Source: Mycobacterium simiae
GTDB taxonomy: Bacteria > Actinomycetota > Actinomycetes > Mycobacteriales > Mycobacteriaceae
NCBI RefSeq assembly: GCF_010727605.1
Contig: NZ_AP022568.1
Span: 4,402,001 to 4,466,000 of the forward strand
Direction of reading: 5' to 3'
Length of the DNA: 64,000 nt
In this document: positions 1 through 11,435 of the stretch, piece by piece
Position numbering within the stretch: position 1 is the stretch's first letter
How the letters are laid out: each line of letters opens with the position of its first letter
Program-made: the position numbers and the translations under genes
Notes under the pieces: generated by a model
What the model was told of the DNA's origin: nothing
Database searches by the model: none
Seen by the model: the letters and a program-made list of their open reading frames with translations, nothing else

Positions 1-2
1 TC

Positions 3-416
3 GGAAGTCAGGAGGTCATGAAGTTTCGAGTAGCCAGCAATTCACGCCGCCGCACAGCTGCCGGCGGTTGGGAGCCGGGCAACTCGCTGTTCATCAACGT
101 CAATTGCTGGGGCAAGTTGGTTACCGGCGTCGGCGCCGCGCTGGGCAAGGGCGCGCCGGTGATCGTGGTGGGCTTCGTGTACACCAGCGAGTACGAGGAC
201 CGCGACGGCAATCGCCGATCGTCGCTCGAGATGCGGGCCACCTCCGTGGGGCCGGACGTTTCGCGCGCGATCGTGCGTATCGAAAAGCCCGGCTACACCG
301 GTCCCGACGCCGAATCCGCGACCCCCGACACCGAGGCCGAACCGGCGACCGACGGCGAGTTGGCCGACTCCGCCGACGGTGCCGACGACCGCGGATCGTT
401 ACCCCTGTCGGCTTAG
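3..416 (+). CDS. Single-strand DNA-binding-like protein, 5' partial
   Basis: C-terminal part of an OB-fold single-strand DNA-binding-like protein, the second mycobacterial SSB paralogue (Rv2478c type by recall). The window opens inside the gene: the frame stays open upstream of the first ATG at 18, and the codons before it read G-S-Q-E-V, which continue smoothly into KFRVASNSRRR, so 18 is probably an internal Met. Visible features are the basic FRVASNSRRR strand, the NVNCWGKL segment typical of SSB OB folds, and an acidic Ala/Asp/Glu-rich tail from about residue 95. The tail ends in LPLSA and lacks the DDDIPF-like tip of housekeeping SSB. It precedes ettA by 92 bp. Confidence 0.85.
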   Translation, partial: GSQEVMKFRVASNSRRRTAAGGWEPGNSLFINVNCWGKLVTGVGAALGKGAPVIVVGFVYTSEYEDRDGNRRSSLEMRATSVGPDVSRAIVRIEKPGYTGPDAESATPDTEAEPATDGELADSADGADDRGSLPLSA

Positions 417-457
417 CTGACGGGTCGGGCGTCGGGTTATCGCTGTTGGGTGATGCC

Positions 458-463
458 TAGGAT
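458..463 (+). promoter_or_regulatory. Possible -10 element before ettA
   Basis: TAGGAT matches the mycobacterial -10 pattern TANNNT and lies 45 bp upstream of the ettA start, after the ssb-like gene has ended. No convincing -35 is visible, which is common in mycobacteria. Weak support. Confidence 0.3.
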
Positions 464-508
464 GGTTCGCGAGATCATTCTCGAAGACTAGAAAGGCAAA
501 ACCGCGGC

Positions 509-2185
509 ATGGCTGAGTTCATCTACACGATGAAGAAGGTCCGCAAGGCGCACGGCGACAAGGTGATCCTGGACGACGTCACCTTGAGCTTCTTTCCGGG
601 CGCCAAGATCGGCGTCGTCGGCCCCAACGGTGCCGGTAAGTCGAGCGTCTTGCGGATCATGGCCGGGCTCGACAAGCCGAACAACGGCGACGCGTTCCTG
701 GCCAACGACGCCACGGTCGGCATTCTGCTGCAGGAACCGCCGCTCAACGAGGAAAAAACCGTGCGCGGCAATGTGGAAGAGGGCCTGGGCGAGATCAAGG
801 TCAAGCTGGACCGCTTCAACGAGGTCGCCGAGCTGATGGCCACCGACTACTCCGACGAGTTGATGGAGGAGATGGGTCGGCTGCAGGAGGAACTCGACCA
901 CGCGGACGCGTGGGACCTGGACTCGCAACTCGAGCAGGCCATGGACGCACTGCGCTGTCCGCCGGCCGACGAACCGGTGACCAACCTCTCCGGTGGCGAG
1001 CGGCGCCGAGTGGCGCTGTGCAAGCTGCTGTTGTCCAAGCCCGACCTGCTGTTGCTCGACGAGCCGACCAACCACCTCGACGCCGAGAGCGTCCAGTGGC
1101 TCGAACAGCACCTCGCCAGTTACGCCGGTGCCATCCTGGCCGTCACCCACGACCGTTACTTCCTGGACAACGTCGCCGAGTGGATCCTCGAGCTCGACCG
1201 CGGGCGCGCCTACCCCTACGAGGGCAACTATTCGACATATCTGGAGAAGAAGGCCGAGCGCATCGCGGTCCAGGGACGCAAGGATGCCAAGCTGCAGAAG
1301 CGGCTGACCGAGGAGCTGGCCTGGGTGCGGTCCGGGGCCAAAGCCCGCCAAGCCAAGAACAAGGCCCGCCTGCAGCGCTATGAAGAGATGGTCGCCGAGG
1401 CCGAAAAGACCCGCAAGCTCGATTTCGAGGAAATACAGATCCCGGTCGGGCCGCGGCTGGGCAACGTGGTCGTCGAGGTCGAGCACCTCGACAAAGGCTA
1501 CGACGGACGCACCCTGATCAAGGATCTGTCGTTCACCCTGCCCCGCAACGGCATCGTCGGCGTCATCGGTCCCAACGGTGTCGGTAAGACCACGCTATTC
1601 AAGACCATCGTCGGGCTCGAGGAGCCAGACAGCGGCACCGTCAAGGTCGGCGAGACCGTGAAACTCAGTTACGTCGACCAGACCCGTGCCGGCATCGACC
1701 CGAAGAAGACGGTGTGGGAAGTGGTGTCCGACGGGCTGGACCACATCGTCGTCGGCCAGAGCGAGGTGCCGTCGCGGGCCTATGTGTCGGCGTTCGGATT
1801 CAAGGGTCCCGACCAGCAGAAGCCGGCCGGCGTGCTCTCCGGCGGGGAGCGCAACCGGCTCAATCTGGCGCTCACCCTCAAGCAGGGTGGCAACCTCATC
1901 CTGCTGGATGAGCCGACCAACGACCTCGATGTCGAAACACTCGGTTCGCTGGAGAATGCCCTCGAGCAATTCCCCGGCTGCGCGGTGGTGATTTCGCACG
2001 ACCGATGGTTTCTCGACCGCACCTGCACACACATCCTGGCGTGGGAAGGCGACGACGACAACGAAGCCAAGTGGTTCTGGTTCGAAGGCAACTTCGGTGC
2101 CTACGAGGAAAACAAGGTCGAACGTCTCGGAGCCGAGGCCGCCAGGCCGCACCGGGTGACCCACCGCAAGCTGACTCGGGACTAG
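509..2185 (+). CDS. ettA: Energy-dependent translational throttle protein EttA (ABC-F ATPase)
   Basis: ABC-F protein that in the family binds the ribosomal E site and gates entry into elongation according to ATP/ADP. At 558 residues it has the full family length. Two ABC domains are complete: Walker A GPNGAGKS near residues 38-45 and GPNGVGKT near 353, signature LSGGE near 161 and again near 443, and Walker [13 protein letters not shown] and [12 protein letters not shown], each with the catalytic Glu. A charged linker around 250-310 matches the ABC-F interdomain linker. There are no membrane segments, so it is not a transporter. It is followed about 100 bp later by gdh on the same strand. Confidence 0.95.
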   Translation: MAEFIYTMKKVRKAHGDKVILDDVTLSFFPGAKIGVVGPNGAGKSSVLRIMAGLDKPNNGDAFLANDATVGILLQEPPLNEEKTVRGNVEEGLGEIKVKLDRFNEVAELMATDYSDELMEEMGRLQEELDHADAWDLDSQLEQAMDALRCPPADEPVTNLSGGERRRVALCKLLLSKPDLLLLDEPTNHLDAESVQWLEQHLASYAGAILAVTHDRYFLDNVAEWILELDRGRAYPYEGNYSTYLEKKAERIAVQGRKDAKLQKRLTEELAWVRSGAKARQAKNKARLQRYEEMVAEAEKTRKLDFEEIQIPVGPRLGNVVVEVEHLDKGYDGRTLIKDLSFTLPRNGIVGVIGPNGVGKTTLFKTIVGLEEPDSGTVKVGETVKLSYVDQTRAGIDPKKTVWEVVSDGLDHIVVGQSEVPSRAYVSAFGFKGPDQQKPAGVLSGGERNRLNLALTLKQGGNLILLDEPTNDLDVETLGSLENALEQFPGCAVVISHDRWFLDRTCTHILAWEGDDDNEAKWFWFEGNFGAYEENKVERLGAEAARPHRVTHRKLTRD

Positions 2186-2288
2186 TCTCACCCTTGCCAG
2201 CTGCCCCGCGACGACGCGCCTCATTCGGCCGCCTGAGGCTGGAGCGACTGAGCGAGGTGCCATCCGTCCTGAGTTGGGAGCTAGCGGC

Positions 2289-5200
2289 ATGACGATCGGT
2301 TCCGGACCGAAGCAGCAGACGACGCCGTGGACCTCCTTCACCACGATGGCGGAGATCCCCGAATGGATCGCGAAGGCTTACATCGAGACCTATCGCGGTC
2401 CGCACGATTCCGAAACCGGCGGCACCGAGAGCGGACCGGCCGACCCGACCGTCGCCGAGGCAGTGGTGACCCCGGCGTTGCTGGGCGCGCACTACCAGCT
2501 CGGTCAGCACCGCCCGCCCGGTGCCAGCGGCGTCGCCGTCTACCCGGCCGACGACCCCGCGGGCTTCGGCCCCGCCTTACAGGTCGTCACCGACCACGGC
2601 GGCATGCTGATGGACTCCATCACGGTGTTGCTGCATCGGTTGGGCGTCCCGTACTTGGCGCTGATGACCCCGGTGTTCGATGTGCAGCGCGACCCCGCGG
2701 GCGACCTGATCAGCATCGAGCCGAAAGCCCCCGGCACACCGCAATACGTCGGCGAGGCCTGGATTCACATCCAGTTCGTCCCCTCCGTCGACACCAAGGC
2801 GCTCGCCGAGGTCGAGCGGCTACTGCCCAAGGTCCTCAGCGACGTGCAGCAGGTGGCCGCGGACTCGGCGGCAATGATCGCCGGCCTGAGCAACCTGGCC
2901 GCTGACGTGGAATCCAACATCGGCGGACGTTTCACCGCCCCCGACCGCCAGGACGTCTCAGCGCTGCTGCGCTGGTTGGGCAACGGGAATTTCCTGCTAC
3001 TGGGGTACCAGCGCTGCCTGGTGCACGACGGGCTGGTATCGGGCGACGGCACAAGCGGTCTGGGAGTGCTGCGCGGTCGCGCCGGGAAACGCCCACGGCT
3101 CACCGATGACGACAAGTTGCTGGTACTGGCGCAGGCCACGGTCGGCAGCTATCTGCGCTACGGCGCATATCCCTACGCGATCGGGGTGCGCGAATACGTC
3201 GACGGTGAAGTCGTCGAGCACCGGTTCGTCGGGTTGTTCACCGTCGCGGCGATGAACGCCGACGTGTTGGAGATCCCGGCGATCTCGCGCCGGGTCCGCG
3301 AGGCGCTGGCGATGGCCGCCGACGATCCCGCGCACCCTGCCCAGCTGCTGCTCGACGTCATCCAGACCGTGCCGCGCTCGGAGTTGTTCACCCTCAGCGG
3401 TGAACGGCTTTTCACGATGGCCAAAGCCGTGGTGGACATGGGATCACAACGGCGAGCACTGCTGTTCGTGCGTGCCGACCGACTGCGCTACTTCGTCTCC
3501 TGCCTGGTGTACGTGCCCCGCGACCGCTACACCACCGCCGTGCGGCTGCAGATCGAGGACATTCTGGTCCGCGAATTCGGCGGCACCCGGCTAGAATTCA
3601 CCGCGCGGGTCAGTGAATCCCCTTGGGCGCTCATGCATTTCATGGTCCGGCTGCCCGAAGATGCGGGCCCGGTCGACGTTTCGGAATCCAACCGGACCCG
3701 CATTCAGGCCCTGGTCGCCGAGGCTGCGCGCACTTGGTCGGACCGGCTCGTCGCGGCGGCGCCAACCGGCACGGTCACCCACGCCGACGCCGAGCACTAC
3801 GCGGCCGCGTTCTCAGAGGCATACAAATCGGCGATCGCCCCCGAGGATGCGATCGACCAGATCGCCATCATCAAAGAGCTGAACGATGATTCGGTCAAGC
3901 TGGTGTTTTCCGATGACGGCGACGGTTTGGCCCAACTGAACTGGTTTCTGGGCGGGCACAGCGCCTCGCTGAGTCAACTGCTGCCGATGCTGCAGAGCAT
4001 GGGCGTCGTCGTCCTCGAGGAGCGCCCGTTCACGGTCGCCCGACCGGACGGGCTGCCGGTATGGATCTATCAGTTCCGCATCTCGCCTCACCCGTCCGTC
4101 CGCCTGGCCGAGACGGCGGCCGAGCGTGCCGCGATGGCGGAACGGTTCGCCGACGCGGTCACCGCGATCTGGCACGGCCGGGTCGAGATCGACCGGTTCA
4201 ACGAGCTGGTGATGCGGGCCGGGCTGACCTGGCAGCAGGTCGTGCTGTTGCGTGCCTACGCAAAGTACTTGCGCCAGGCCAACTTTCCCTACAGCCAGTC
4301 CTATATCGAATCGGTGCTCAACGAGCATCCCTCGACCGCGCGATCGCTGGTGCTGTTGTTCGAAGCGCTCTTCGATCCCAGCACCTCGGACTCGCCAACC
4401 GGTCGCGACGCGCAAGCCGCTGCTGCGGCGGTCGCCGCGGACATCGACGCGCTGGTGAGTCTGGATACCGACCGCATCCTGCGCGCTTTCGCCTCGCTCG
4501 TACAGGCCACGTTGCGGACCAATTACTTTGTCACACGCGAAGGTTCGGCCCGAGCCCGCAATGTGTTGGCGATCAAGCTGGACGCCCAACTGATCGACGA
4601 GCTGCCCCTGCCGCGGCCCAAGTACGAAATCTTCGTGTACTCGCCGCGCGTCGAGGGCGTGCACCTGAGGTTCGGCCCGGTAGCCCGCGGCGGGCTGCGC
4701 TGGTCGGACCGCCGCGACGATTTCCGCACCGAAATCCTCGGCCTGGTCAAGGCGCAGGCGGTGAAGAACGCTGTCATCGTTCCGGTCGGTGCCAAGGGCG
4801 GCTTCGTCCTCAAGCGGCCACCGCTGGCCACCGGGGACCCCGCGGCCGACCGCGATGGCACCCGGGCCGAAGGCGTCGCCTGCTACCAGCTCTTCATCTC
4901 GGGTCTGCTCGACGTCACCGACAACGTCGACCACGCCACCGGAAAGGTCAGCCCGCCAGCGCAAGTAGTCCGCCGCGACGGTGACGACGCCTACCTCGTG
5001 GTGGCCGCGGACAAGGGCACGGCCACCTTCTCCGATATCGCCAACGACGTCGCCAAGTCCTACGGATTCTGGCTGGGTGACGCGTTCGCGTCCGGCGGCT
5101 CAGTCGGCTATGACCACAAGGCGATGGGCATCACCGCGCGGGGCGCCTGGGAGGCAGTCAAGCGGCACTTCCGGGAAATGGGCGTCGACACCCAGACCGA

Positions 5201-7133
5201 GGATTTCACGGTCGTGGGCATCGGCGACATGAGCGGCGACGTGTTCGGCAACGGCATGCTGCTGAGCAAGCACATCAGGCTGATCGCGGCGTTCGACCAT
5301 CGGCACATCTTCTTGGACCCAGACCCCGACGCCGCGTCGTCCTGGAGCGAACGGCGGCGGATGTTCGACCTGCCGCGATCCAGCTGGGAGGACTACGACA
5401 AGTCGCTGATCAGCGCCGGTGGCGGTGTCTACAGCCGCGACCAAAAGGCCATCCCGGTCAGCCCGCAAGTGCGTGCTGCCCTCGGCATCGACGATGCGGG
5501 TGCGGACGGGGTCACCGAGATGTCCCCACCGAACCTGATCAAGGCCATCCTGCTGGCCCCGGTCGACCTGTTGTTCAACGGCGGTATCGGCACCTACATC
5601 AAAGCCGAGACCGAATCCGATGCCGATGTGGGCGACCGCGCCAACGATCCGGTGCGCGTCAACGGAAACCAGTTGCGCGCCAAGGTCGTTGGCGAGGGCG
5701 GCAACCTCGGGGTGACGGCGCTGGGTCGGGTCGAGTTCGACCTGTCCGGCGGCCGGATCAACACCGACGCGATGGACAACTCGGCCGGCGTGGACTGCTC
5801 CGATCACGAGGTCAACATCAAGATCCTGATCGACTCGCTGGTGACCGCGGGCAAGGTCAAGGTCGAGGAGCGCAGCCAACTGCTGGAGTCGATGACCGAC
5901 GAGGTCGCCGCACTGGTACTCACCGACAACGAGGACCAGAACGACCTGATCGGCACCAGCCGGGCGAACGCCGCCAGCCTGCTGCCGGTGCACGCCTCGC
6001 AGATCAAACACCTGGAGGAACGCGGCGTCGATCGTGAGCTGGAGGCGCTGCCATCGGAGAAGGAGATCGCGCGGCGCAGCGAGGCAGGTATCGGGTTGAC
6101 CTCGCCCGAGCTGTGCACGTTGATGGCGCACGTCAAGCTGGCGCTCAAAGAGGAGATGCTGACCACCGAACTGCCGGAGCAGGACGTGTTCGCGTCGCGG
6201 TTGCCCCGGTACTTCCCGACACCGTTGCGCGATCGGTTCGGCCCGGAAATCCGCACCCACCAGCTGCGCCGCGAAATCGTCACGACAATGTTGATCAACG
6301 AGCTGGTCGACGCCGCCGGCATCAGTTACGCCTTCCGCCTCAGCCAGGACGTCGGCGTCGGGCCGATCGACGCAGTGCGCACCTGGGTGGCCACCGATGC
6401 CATCTTCGAAATCGACCACATCTGGCGCGGCATCCGGTCGGCCGACATTCCAGTCGCATTGTCGGACCGGATGACGCTAGACACCAGGCGGTTGATCGAC
6501 CGCGCCGGCCGGTGGCTGCTCAACTACCGGCCGCAACCGTTGGCCGTCGGCGCCGAGATCAACCGCTTTGCCGCCAAGGTCAAGGCACTGACACCGCGGA
6601 TGTCGGAGTGGCTGCGCGGTGACGACAAGGCCATCGTCGAACAGGAGGCTGCGGAATTCTCCGCGCAGGGCGCGCCCGAGGACCTGGCGTACCTGATCGC
6701 GGCCGGCCTGTACCGGTTCAGCCTGCTTGACATCATCGACATCGCGGACATCACCGACACCGACGCCGCCGAGGTCGCCGACACCTATTTCGCGCTGATG
6801 GACCGGCTGGGCACCGACGGCCTGCTGACCGCGGTGTCCGCGCTGCCTCGGTACGACCGCTGGCATTCGTTGGCGCGCTTGGCCATTCGTGACGACATCT
6901 ACGCCTCGCTGCGGTCGCTGTGCCTGGACGTGTTGGCGGTGGGGGAGCCAGACGAAAGTGGGGAAGAGAAGATAGCCGAGTGGGAACACATCAGCGCCTC
7001 CCGCGTGGAGCGGGCGCGCCGCACGCTCACCGAGATCTATGAGAGCGGCGCCACGGATCTTGCCACGCTGTCGGTGGCCGCACGCCAGATCCGCCGCATG
7101 ACCCGCACCAGCGGACGGGGGACGTCGGGATGA
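2289..7133 (+). CDS. gdh: NAD-specific glutamate dehydrogenase, large (L-180-like) type
   Basis: Catabolic NAD-dependent glutamate dehydrogenase converting glutamate to 2-oxoglutarate and ammonia, about 1,614 residues, the very large class known from Streptomyces and mycobacteria. The catalytic core is in the second half: [12 protein letters not shown], the [12 protein letters not shown] lysine segment, then a nucleotide-binding part around [15 protein letters not shown]. The N-terminal third carries the regulatory region of this class. The ATG at 2289 is preferred because GGGAG lies 8 nt upstream; an in-frame TTG five codons earlier has no comparable site. In Mtb this family is controlled by GarA binding, which cannot be read from the DNA. 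Its stop overlaps the next start (ATGA). Confidence 0.95.
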   Translation: MTIGSGPKQQTTPWTSFTTMAEIPEWIAKAYIETYRGPHDSETGGTESGPADPTVAEAVVTPALLGAHYQLGQHRPPGASGVAVYPADDPAGFGPALQVVTDHGGMLMDSITVLLHRLGVPYLALMTPVFDVQRDPAGDLISIEPKAPGTPQYVGEAWIHIQFVPSVDTKALAEVERLLPKVLSDVQQVAADSAAMIAGLSNLAADVESNIGGRFTAPDRQDVSALLRWLGNGNFLLLGYQRCLVHDGLVSGDGTSGLGVLRGRAGKRPRLTDDDKLLVLAQATVGSYLRYGAYPYAIGVREYVDGEVVEHRFVGLFTVAAMNADVLEIPAISRRVREALAMAADDPAHPAQLLLDVIQTVPRSELFTLSGERLFTMAKAVVDMGSQRRALLFVRADRLRYFVSCLVYVPRDRYTTAVRLQIEDILVREFGGTRLEFTARVSESPWALMHFMVRLPEDAGPVDVSESNRTRIQALVAEAARTWSDRLVAAAPTGTVTHADAEHYAAAFSEAYKSAIAPEDAIDQIAIIKELNDDSVKLVFSDDGDGLAQLNWFLGGHSASLSQLLPMLQSMGVVVLEERPFTVARPDGLPVWIYQFRISPHPSVRLAETAAERAAMAERFADAVTAIWHGRVEIDRFNELVMRAGLTWQQVVLLRAYAKYLRQANFPYSQSYIESVLNEHPSTARSLVLLFEALFDPSTSDSPTGRDAQAAAAAVAADIDALVSLDTDRILRAFASLVQATLRTNYFVTREGSARARNVLAIKLDAQLIDELPLPRPKYEIFVYSPRVEGVHLRFGPVARGGLRWSDRRDDFRTEILGLVKAQAVKNAVIVPVGAKGGFVLKRPPLATGDPAADRDGTRAEGVACYQLFISGLLDVTDNVDHATGKVSPPAQVVRRDGDDAYLVVAADKGTATFSDIANDVAKSYGFWLGDAFASGGSVGYDHKAMGITARGAWEAVKRHFREMGVDTQTEDFTVVGIGDMSGDVFGNGMLLSKHIRLIAAFDHRHIFLDPDPDAASSWSERRRMFDLPRSSWEDYDKSLISAGGGVYSRDQKAIPVSPQVRAALGIDDAGADGVTEMSPPNLIKAILLAPVDLLFNGGIGTYIKAETESDADVGDRANDPVRVNGNQLRAKVVGEGGNLGVTALGRVEFDLSGGRINTDAMDNSAGVDCSDHEVNIKILIDSLVTAGKVKVEERSQLLESMTDEVAALVLTDNEDQNDLIGTSRANAASLLPVHASQIKHLEERGVDRELEALPSEKEIARRSEAGIGLTSPELCTLMAHVKLALKEEMLTTELPEQDVFASRLPRYFPTPLRDRFGPEIRTHQLRREIVTTMLINELVDAAGISYAFRLSQDVGVGPIDAVRTWVATDAIFEIDHIWRGIRSADIPVALSDRMTLDTRRLIDRAGRWLLNYRPQPLAVGAEINRFAAKVKALTPRMSEWLRGDDKAIVEQEAAEFSAQGAPEDLAYLIAAGLYRFSLLDIIDIADITDTDAAEVADTYFALMDRLGTDGLLTAVSALPRYDRWHSLARLAIRDDIYASLRSLCLDVLAVGEPDESGEEKIAEWEHISASRVERARRTLTEIYESGATDLATLSVAARQIRRMTRTSGRGTSG

Positions 7134-7543
7134 CCGTCGGATTTGTCGCGCCGGTGCCGGTGCGGTGGTCGGACATCGACATGTACCAGCACATCAACCA
7201 CGCCACCATGGTCACGATTCTCGAAGAAGCCCGAGTGCCCTTCCTCAGGGAACCGTTCGGCGCCGACATCGCCACCATCGGCCTGCTGATCGCCGACGTC
7301 CGCGTCACCTACAAGGACCAGCTGCGGCTGGCCGATTCGCCGCTGCAAGTGACGATGTGGACCAAACGGCTGCGCGCGGTGGACTTCACCCTGGGCTACG
7401 AAGTGCGTTCGGTGCTGGTCGCCGCGGATTCCAAGCCCGCCGTCGTCGCCGAGTCGCAGCTGGCCGCCGTGCACATCGAAGAGCAGCGGCTGGTGCGGCT
7501 GACGCCAGCGCATCGGGAGTATCTGCAACGGTGGCTGCGCTGA
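7130..7543 (+). CDS. Acyl-CoA thioesterase, 4HBT hotdog fold (Rv2475c type)
   Basis: Small hotdog-fold thioesterase of 137 residues. The segment [23 protein letters not shown] near residues 10-32 is the 4-hydroxybenzoyl-CoA thioesterase signature (a WxDxDxxxHxNN-like motif), with Asp and His/Asn at the expected active-site positions. The real substrate, presumably an acyl-CoA, is unknown. The ATG overlaps the gdh stop by ATGA, suggesting translational coupling, and its 3' end overlaps the next gene by about 13 bp, so gdh, this gene and the next behave as one operon. Confidence 0.85.
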   Translation: MTVGFVAPVPVRWSDIDMYQHINHATMVTILEEARVPFLREPFGADIATIGLLIADVRVTYKDQLRLADSPLQVTMWTKRLRAVDFTLGYEVRSVLVAADSKPAVVAESQLAAVHIEEQRLVRLTPAHREYLQRWLR

Positions 7544-8202
7544 CGGATCGCGGATTGTGGTTGGGCCCGGCATCGCCGGAGGTCCAGCGGGCCGATCTGT
7601 CGACTTTCGTCGATCATGCGCTGCGCCTCGATGATGCTGCGGTAATTCGGTTGCATGCCCGGGCTTCGGGACTGCTCAGCGCTTGGCTGGCAACAGGTTT
7701 CGACGTGCTCGCCAGCCGGGCGGTGGTGGGCACGGTGCGGCCGGCCGACATGACGGTCGCCGCAGCGGATCTGGGCCGCGGATTGGCCGCGATGGACGAG
7801 ACCGGCTATGTCGACCCGGGTTTCGCGATGGACTCGTCGTGGCGCGGTGTGCTACCCCCGGAATCGGGCTTCACCCATCTCGACGACGTACCGGCCCAGG
7901 TGATGCTGGATCTGGCGCAGCGCGGCGCGCGACTGGCCAAGGAACACGGCAGCGCCCACGGGCCGCCGGCGTCGCTGCTCGATCAGGAGGTCATCCGGGT
8001 CAGCTCGGCCGACAAGAGCGTGGGTCTGCCGATGCGCTGTGTGTTTGCCTTGACCGCCATGGGATTTCTGCCGCAGTCGCCGAAAGCGGTCGATACCGGC
8101 GAAATGATCAGGGTGAGAATAATGCCGTCCTGGTTGCGTCTGGACGCCAAATTCGGCAGCGTGTACCGCCGGCGTGGCGACGCCGCGCTAGTGCTGCGCT
8201 GA
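7531..8202 (+). CDS. Conserved mycobacterial hypothetical protein (Rv2474c type)
   Basis: Protein of 223 residues with no domain I can name. The open frame extends far upstream across the thioesterase, but that part is a shadow of the overlapping gene. The GTG at 7531 is chosen because GGGAG stands at 7515-7519 and the protein then starts at a recognisable conserved N-terminus ([17 protein letters not shown]). It is soluble and mixed in composition, with no signal peptide or membrane segment. Its place as last gene of the gdh operon is conserved with Mtb as I recall it. The stop lies 8 bp from the stop of a convergent oxidoreductase gene. Confidence 0.75.
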   Translation: MAALTDRGLWLGPASPEVQRADLSTFVDHALRLDDAAVIRLHARASGLLSAWLATGFDVLASRAVVGTVRPADMTVAAADLGRGLAAMDETGYVDPGFAMDSSWRGVLPPESGFTHLDDVPAQVMLDLAQRGARLAKEHGSAHGPPASLLDQEVIRVSSADKSVGLPMRCVFALTAMGFLPQSPKAVDTGEMIRVRIMPSWLRLDAKFGSVYRRRGDAALVLR

Positions 8203-8210
8203 GACGGGCG

Positions 8211-9248
8211 TCAGGTCCCGTAGCGCAGCCACAGCGGCAGAACGGAGTCCAGGTAATCCATGAACTTTTTCAGCCCCACCCGGTACTGACCGAACCCATA
8301 GGGATCCTTCGCGTACTCGGGGAACGCGATCCCCAGCCCGAACAGGCCGGGCGCGATGATGCCGTTCTGTTGGTTGTACTCCAGCGGGCCCCATTGCGGG
8401 GTCTCCGGTAACTTCCTGCGCTCGAATCCGACGGTGTACACGACGCGGTCGCAGCTTGCGAGTTTCTCCTGAAACTCCGGGCTGGACACCCAATAACGCT
8501 CGAGCCGGTCCGGATACTCGCCGTCGATATTCTCCCGGGCCCATTGCGCCGCCCGACCCTTGAGGCCGGTGTCGTCGAACAAAATCCAATCATCCAGGTA
8601 CACCGCGTATTTGAGTGGGCTGCGGTAGAAGTTGATCACTTTCTCGACGGGATGACGCAGCAGATGCGGCAAGGCGATCATCGACGAGTGCGACGAACCG
8701 AAGACGGCGACCGTGGCGCCCTCGAGCGATTCGGCGGCCAGCTTCTCGGGATCCAGCGCGACCTCGACGGGAATCTCCAACAAGTGAGGATAGGAAAGTG
8801 TTTTGGGGACAGCGCCAACGGCGAGAACGACATTCGCCGATGTGACGTCTTCGCCGTCGGTTTCGATCCACCATTGCCGCTGCCGCAGCCACAGCGCCGC
8901 CGCGGTCGCTTGCACAGCGCACACCTGTTCTCGCAACTGTTCGGTCACCCACACCAACGGATCCGCAACCAGAGCCAACGCACATGTTTCCTGCGGATCG
9001 ACGGCACGCAGCGGGGTGGGCGGCGCCGCCGAGAACCGGAATGCCGCAGAGCCGTCCAAAAAGTCGAGGAACGTCGAGGCGATGGTGTTGCTGGACACCG
9101 GCCGCCACTTCTGACCGAGGTCGCCGGCGGCGAAAGCGGGATCGATCCAGGCGATCTTCTGCGCAGCGACGCCGTGATCGAGCAATCTGCCGACCGCGGC
9201 AATGCCCGCGGGTCCGGCGCCAATCACTGTCCACTCGTACGTCGGCAT
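8211..9248 (-). CDS. FAD/NAD(P)-binding oxidoreductase
   Basis: Flavoprotein-like oxidoreductase of 345 residues. An N-terminal Rossmann motif GAGPAGIAAVGRL (residues 10-22) binds FAD. A second nucleotide-binding stretch ATVAVFGSSHSS near residue 180 resembles an NAD(P) site, although a full GxGxxG is not kept there. A late YTVGFERRKLP segment resembles the ATG-like motif of flavoprotein monooxygenases and pyridine-nucleotide oxidoreductases. No CxxC redox pair was seen, so a disulfide reductase is unlikely. Substrate unknown. In Mtb I recall two unrelated small genes (Rv2472/Rv2473) at this place, so this is probably a lineage-specific insertion or replacement. Confidence 0.7.
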   Translation of the reverse strand: MPTYEWTVIGAGPAGIAAVGRLLDHGVAAQKIAWIDPAFAAGDLGQKWRPVSSNTIASTFLDFLDGSAAFRFSAAPPTPLRAVDPQETCALALVADPLVWVTEQLREQVCAVQATAAALWLRQRQWWIETDGEDVTSANVVLAVGAVPKTLSYPHLLEIPVEVALDPEKLAAESLEGATVAVFGSSHSSMIALPHLLRHPVEKVINFYRSPLKYAVYLDDWILFDDTGLKGRAAQWARENIDGEYPDRLERYWVSSPEFQEKLASCDRVVYTVGFERRKLPETPQWGPLEYNQQNGIIAPGLFGLGIAFPEYAKDPYGFGQYRVGLKKFMDYLDSVLPLWLRYGT

Positions 9249-9300
9249 GTACTAGATATAGAGGAACGGACGGTTCGCCGCTTGCGTCAATGGCATGCGG

Positions 9301-10869
9301 CTAGACCAACCAGGCCGCCGTATCGGTCGGCAACCGACCGTCGACCAGCGGCGCGCTGGATAGAATCACCTCGCCGGACGGCAGCGGCATCGGACGAGCG
9401 CCGGTGTTCAGCGCGCAGATCAGCCCGCCCGCGGTGCGCCGAAATGCCAGCCCGTCAGCCGATGCACTCAACCACTGCAGTTCGTCACCGTCGAATTCGC
9501 TTCGCTGCCTGCGTAATCCAAGCGCAACGCGGAAGAATGCCAACGTCGAACCGGGATCGGCATCCTGCTTTTCTACCGTCAGCGACGCCCAGTCTGCAGG
9601 CATCGGCAGCCACGTATCGGGGGAGCGGGAGAACCCGAACGGGGGCGCTGTACCGGACCAGGGCAGCGGCACCCGGCACTTGTCGCGGCCCCGCTCGACG
9701 TGACCCGAGCGTTCCCACGTCGGGTCCTGCAACACCTCGTCGGGCAGGTCGAGCACGTCGGGCAGCCCCAGCTCCTCGCCGTTGTAGATGAACACCGCAC
9801 CCGGCAGGGCGAGCATCACCATCGCCATCGCACGCGCCCGGCGCAACCCGGGCTCGCCGCCCCCGTAGCGGGTGACCTCGCGACCCACGTCGTGGTTAGA
9901 CAACGTCCACGTCGGGACTGATTTGTAGACCGCCGTGGCCGCGAGCGAATTCTCGATCGCGTCGTGGATTTGGGCGGCGTCGAAGTCGATCTTGGTCAGC
10001 CGGAAGTTGAATCCCAGATGCAGTTCGTCGGGTCGCAAATACTCGGCCCACAGCAGGTTGTCCAGCACCCAGACCTCGCCGATTGTCACCGCGTCGGGGT
10101 AGTCATCGACGATCTTGCGGATGCCGCGGTGAATGTCGTGCACGCTCGCGTTGTTGAACCGCGGGTCGTCGTCGCTGTGACTGAGCACCTTGACGTCGTC
10201 TTTCGCGTCGGGCAGGTCGGCGGGCTTGGCCATGCCGTGGGCCACGTCGATGCGGAAGCCGTCCACGCCGCGCTCCAGCCAGAACCGCAGCGTCTTCTCG
10301 AAATCGTCGAAGACGTCCGGATGCTCCCAGTTCAGGTCGGGCTGCTCGGTGTCGAACAGGTGCAGGTAGTACTGGCCGGGATTGCCGTCGGGTTCCACTA
10401 CCCGCGTCCAGGCGGACCCACCGAAGACCGAGGTCCAGTTGTTGGGCGGCAACTCGCCGTCGGCGCCCCGGCCGTCCCGAAAGAAGTACCGGCCCCGCGC
10501 GTCGGTGCCCGGCCCGGCAGCCAGCGCAGCCTGAAACCACGGGTGGGCCGAGCTGGTGTGATTAGGCACCACGTCCATCGTGATCTTGATGCCCCGCTGG
10601 TGCGCCGCCGCGATCAGCCGTTCGATCGCGGGCATGCCGCCGAACAGCGGGTCGATGTCGCGGGGATCGGCGACGTCGTAGCCATGGTCGGCCATCGGCG
10701 ACACGGTGACGGGGCTGAGCCAGATCGCGTCGATACCCAGCCGCACCAGGTGATCCAGGTGGGCGACGATGCCGTCGATGTCGCCGACACCGTCACCGTT
10801 GCTGTCGGCGAACGATCGCGGATAGATCTGGTAGAAGACCGCGTTCGACCACCATGCTGCGGGGCTCAT
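9301..10869 (-). CDS. aglA: Alpha-glucosidase, glycoside hydrolase family 13
   Basis: GH13 alpha-glucosidase of 522 residues. The family regions are present in order: DVVPNHTS (region I), GFRIDVAHGM with the nucleophile Asp (II), IGEVWV with the acid Glu (III) and LSNHDVGR with the transition-state Asp (IV); QPDLNWEHPDV is typical of the oligo-1,6-glucosidase/alpha-glucosidase branch. It probably hydrolyses maltose- or trehalose-related alpha-glucosides in the cytosol. The frame is open 51 codons further upstream, but the ATG at 10869 has GGAG 7 nt before it and begins directly at the barrel (MSPAAWWSNAVFYQIYPRSF). It follows glbO on the same strand with a 26-bp gap. Confidence 0.9.
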   Translation of the reverse strand: MSPAAWWSNAVFYQIYPRSFADSNGDGVGDIDGIVAHLDHLVRLGIDAIWLSPVTVSPMADHGYDVADPRDIDPLFGGMPAIERLIAAAHQRGIKITMDVVPNHTSSAHPWFQAALAAGPGTDARGRYFFRDGRGADGELPPNNWTSVFGGSAWTRVVEPDGNPGQYYLHLFDTEQPDLNWEHPDVFDDFEKTLRFWLERGVDGFRIDVAHGMAKPADLPDAKDDVKVLSHSDDDPRFNNASVHDIHRGIRKIVDDYPDAVTIGEVWVLDNLLWAEYLRPDELHLGFNFRLTKIDFDAAQIHDAIENSLAATAVYKSVPTWTLSNHDVGREVTRYGGGEPGLRRARAMAMVMLALPGAVFIYNGEELGLPDVLDLPDEVLQDPTWERSGHVERGRDKCRVPLPWSGTAPPFGFSRSPDTWLPMPADWASLTVEKQDADPGSTLAFFRVALGLRRQRSEFDGDELQWLSASADGLAFRRTAGGLICALNTGARPMPLPSGEVILSSAPLVDGRLPTDTAAWLV

Positions 10870-10895
10870 GCTGCTCCGTTCGGTTTGCTCGGCTG

Positions 10896-11291
10896 TCAGA
10901 AGGACGAATTGACGAGGGAGTGTGCGGCCATGTCCAGATAGTTGAGCAACTCGCGGCGGTGCTCGTCGTCGAGAGTCTGAGCGTCGATCGATGCGACAGC
11001 CGTGTGCATACAGCGCAGCCATGCGTCGCGTTCGATGGGAGTGATCCGAAACGGCACGTGACGCATCCGCAACCGCGGATGTCCGCGCTGGTCGGAGTAG
11101 GTCCGCGGGCCGCCCCAGTATTGCTCGAGGAACATCCGCAACCGCTCCTCGGCGCCGGCCAAGTCATCGAGGGGATACACCTCCCGCAAGATCTCATCCT
11201 CGGGGACCTGCGCGTAGAACCGCGCCACGATTGTCCTGAAGGTTTCCGCGCCACCGACGGCGTCGTAAAAGGACTGTTGTACCTGATCCAT
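10896..11291 (-). CDS. glbO: Truncated haemoglobin O (group II)
   Basis: Group II truncated haemoglobin of 131 residues, binding O2 with high affinity and proposed to aid respiration and resist nitric oxide in mycobacteria. The E-F region [23 protein letters not shown] block is nearly identical to Mtb trHbO, here with [13 protein letters not shown] carrying the proximal His, and [12 protein letters not shown] contains the group II conserved Trp. Start ATG at 11291 follows a GGAGGG site 6 nt upstream. Transcribed together with aglA. Confidence 0.95.
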   Translation of the reverse strand: MDQVQQSFYDAVGGAETFRTIVARFYAQVPEDEILREVYPLDDLAGAEERLRMFLEQYWGGPRTYSDQRGHPRLRMRHVPFRITPIERDAWLRCMHTAVASIDAQTLDDEHRRELLNYLDMAAHSLVNSSF

Positions 11292-11435
11292 CGCCCTCCA
11301 TTGTGGTGCATTGGCGCCTGCGCAACGTCAAATCGGCCCGCGGCACGCCTGCTGTTCACTGGTTCGACACGGCGTGCACCTGCAATTAGGCGTGCGATTG
11401 ACGACGAATCATGGTGGACTATCGGCGGAGGATTC

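Noticed and set aside
3813..6419. Long minus-strand frames inside gdh (3813-4964 and 5100-6419)
   Set aside because: Shadow frames of a GC-rich gene; Arg/Val/Gln-rich composition without recognisable domains.
10854..11435. 194-codon upstream extension of the HNH gene
   Set aside because: It runs antisense through glbO, and a good ribosome-binding site precedes ATG 11436.
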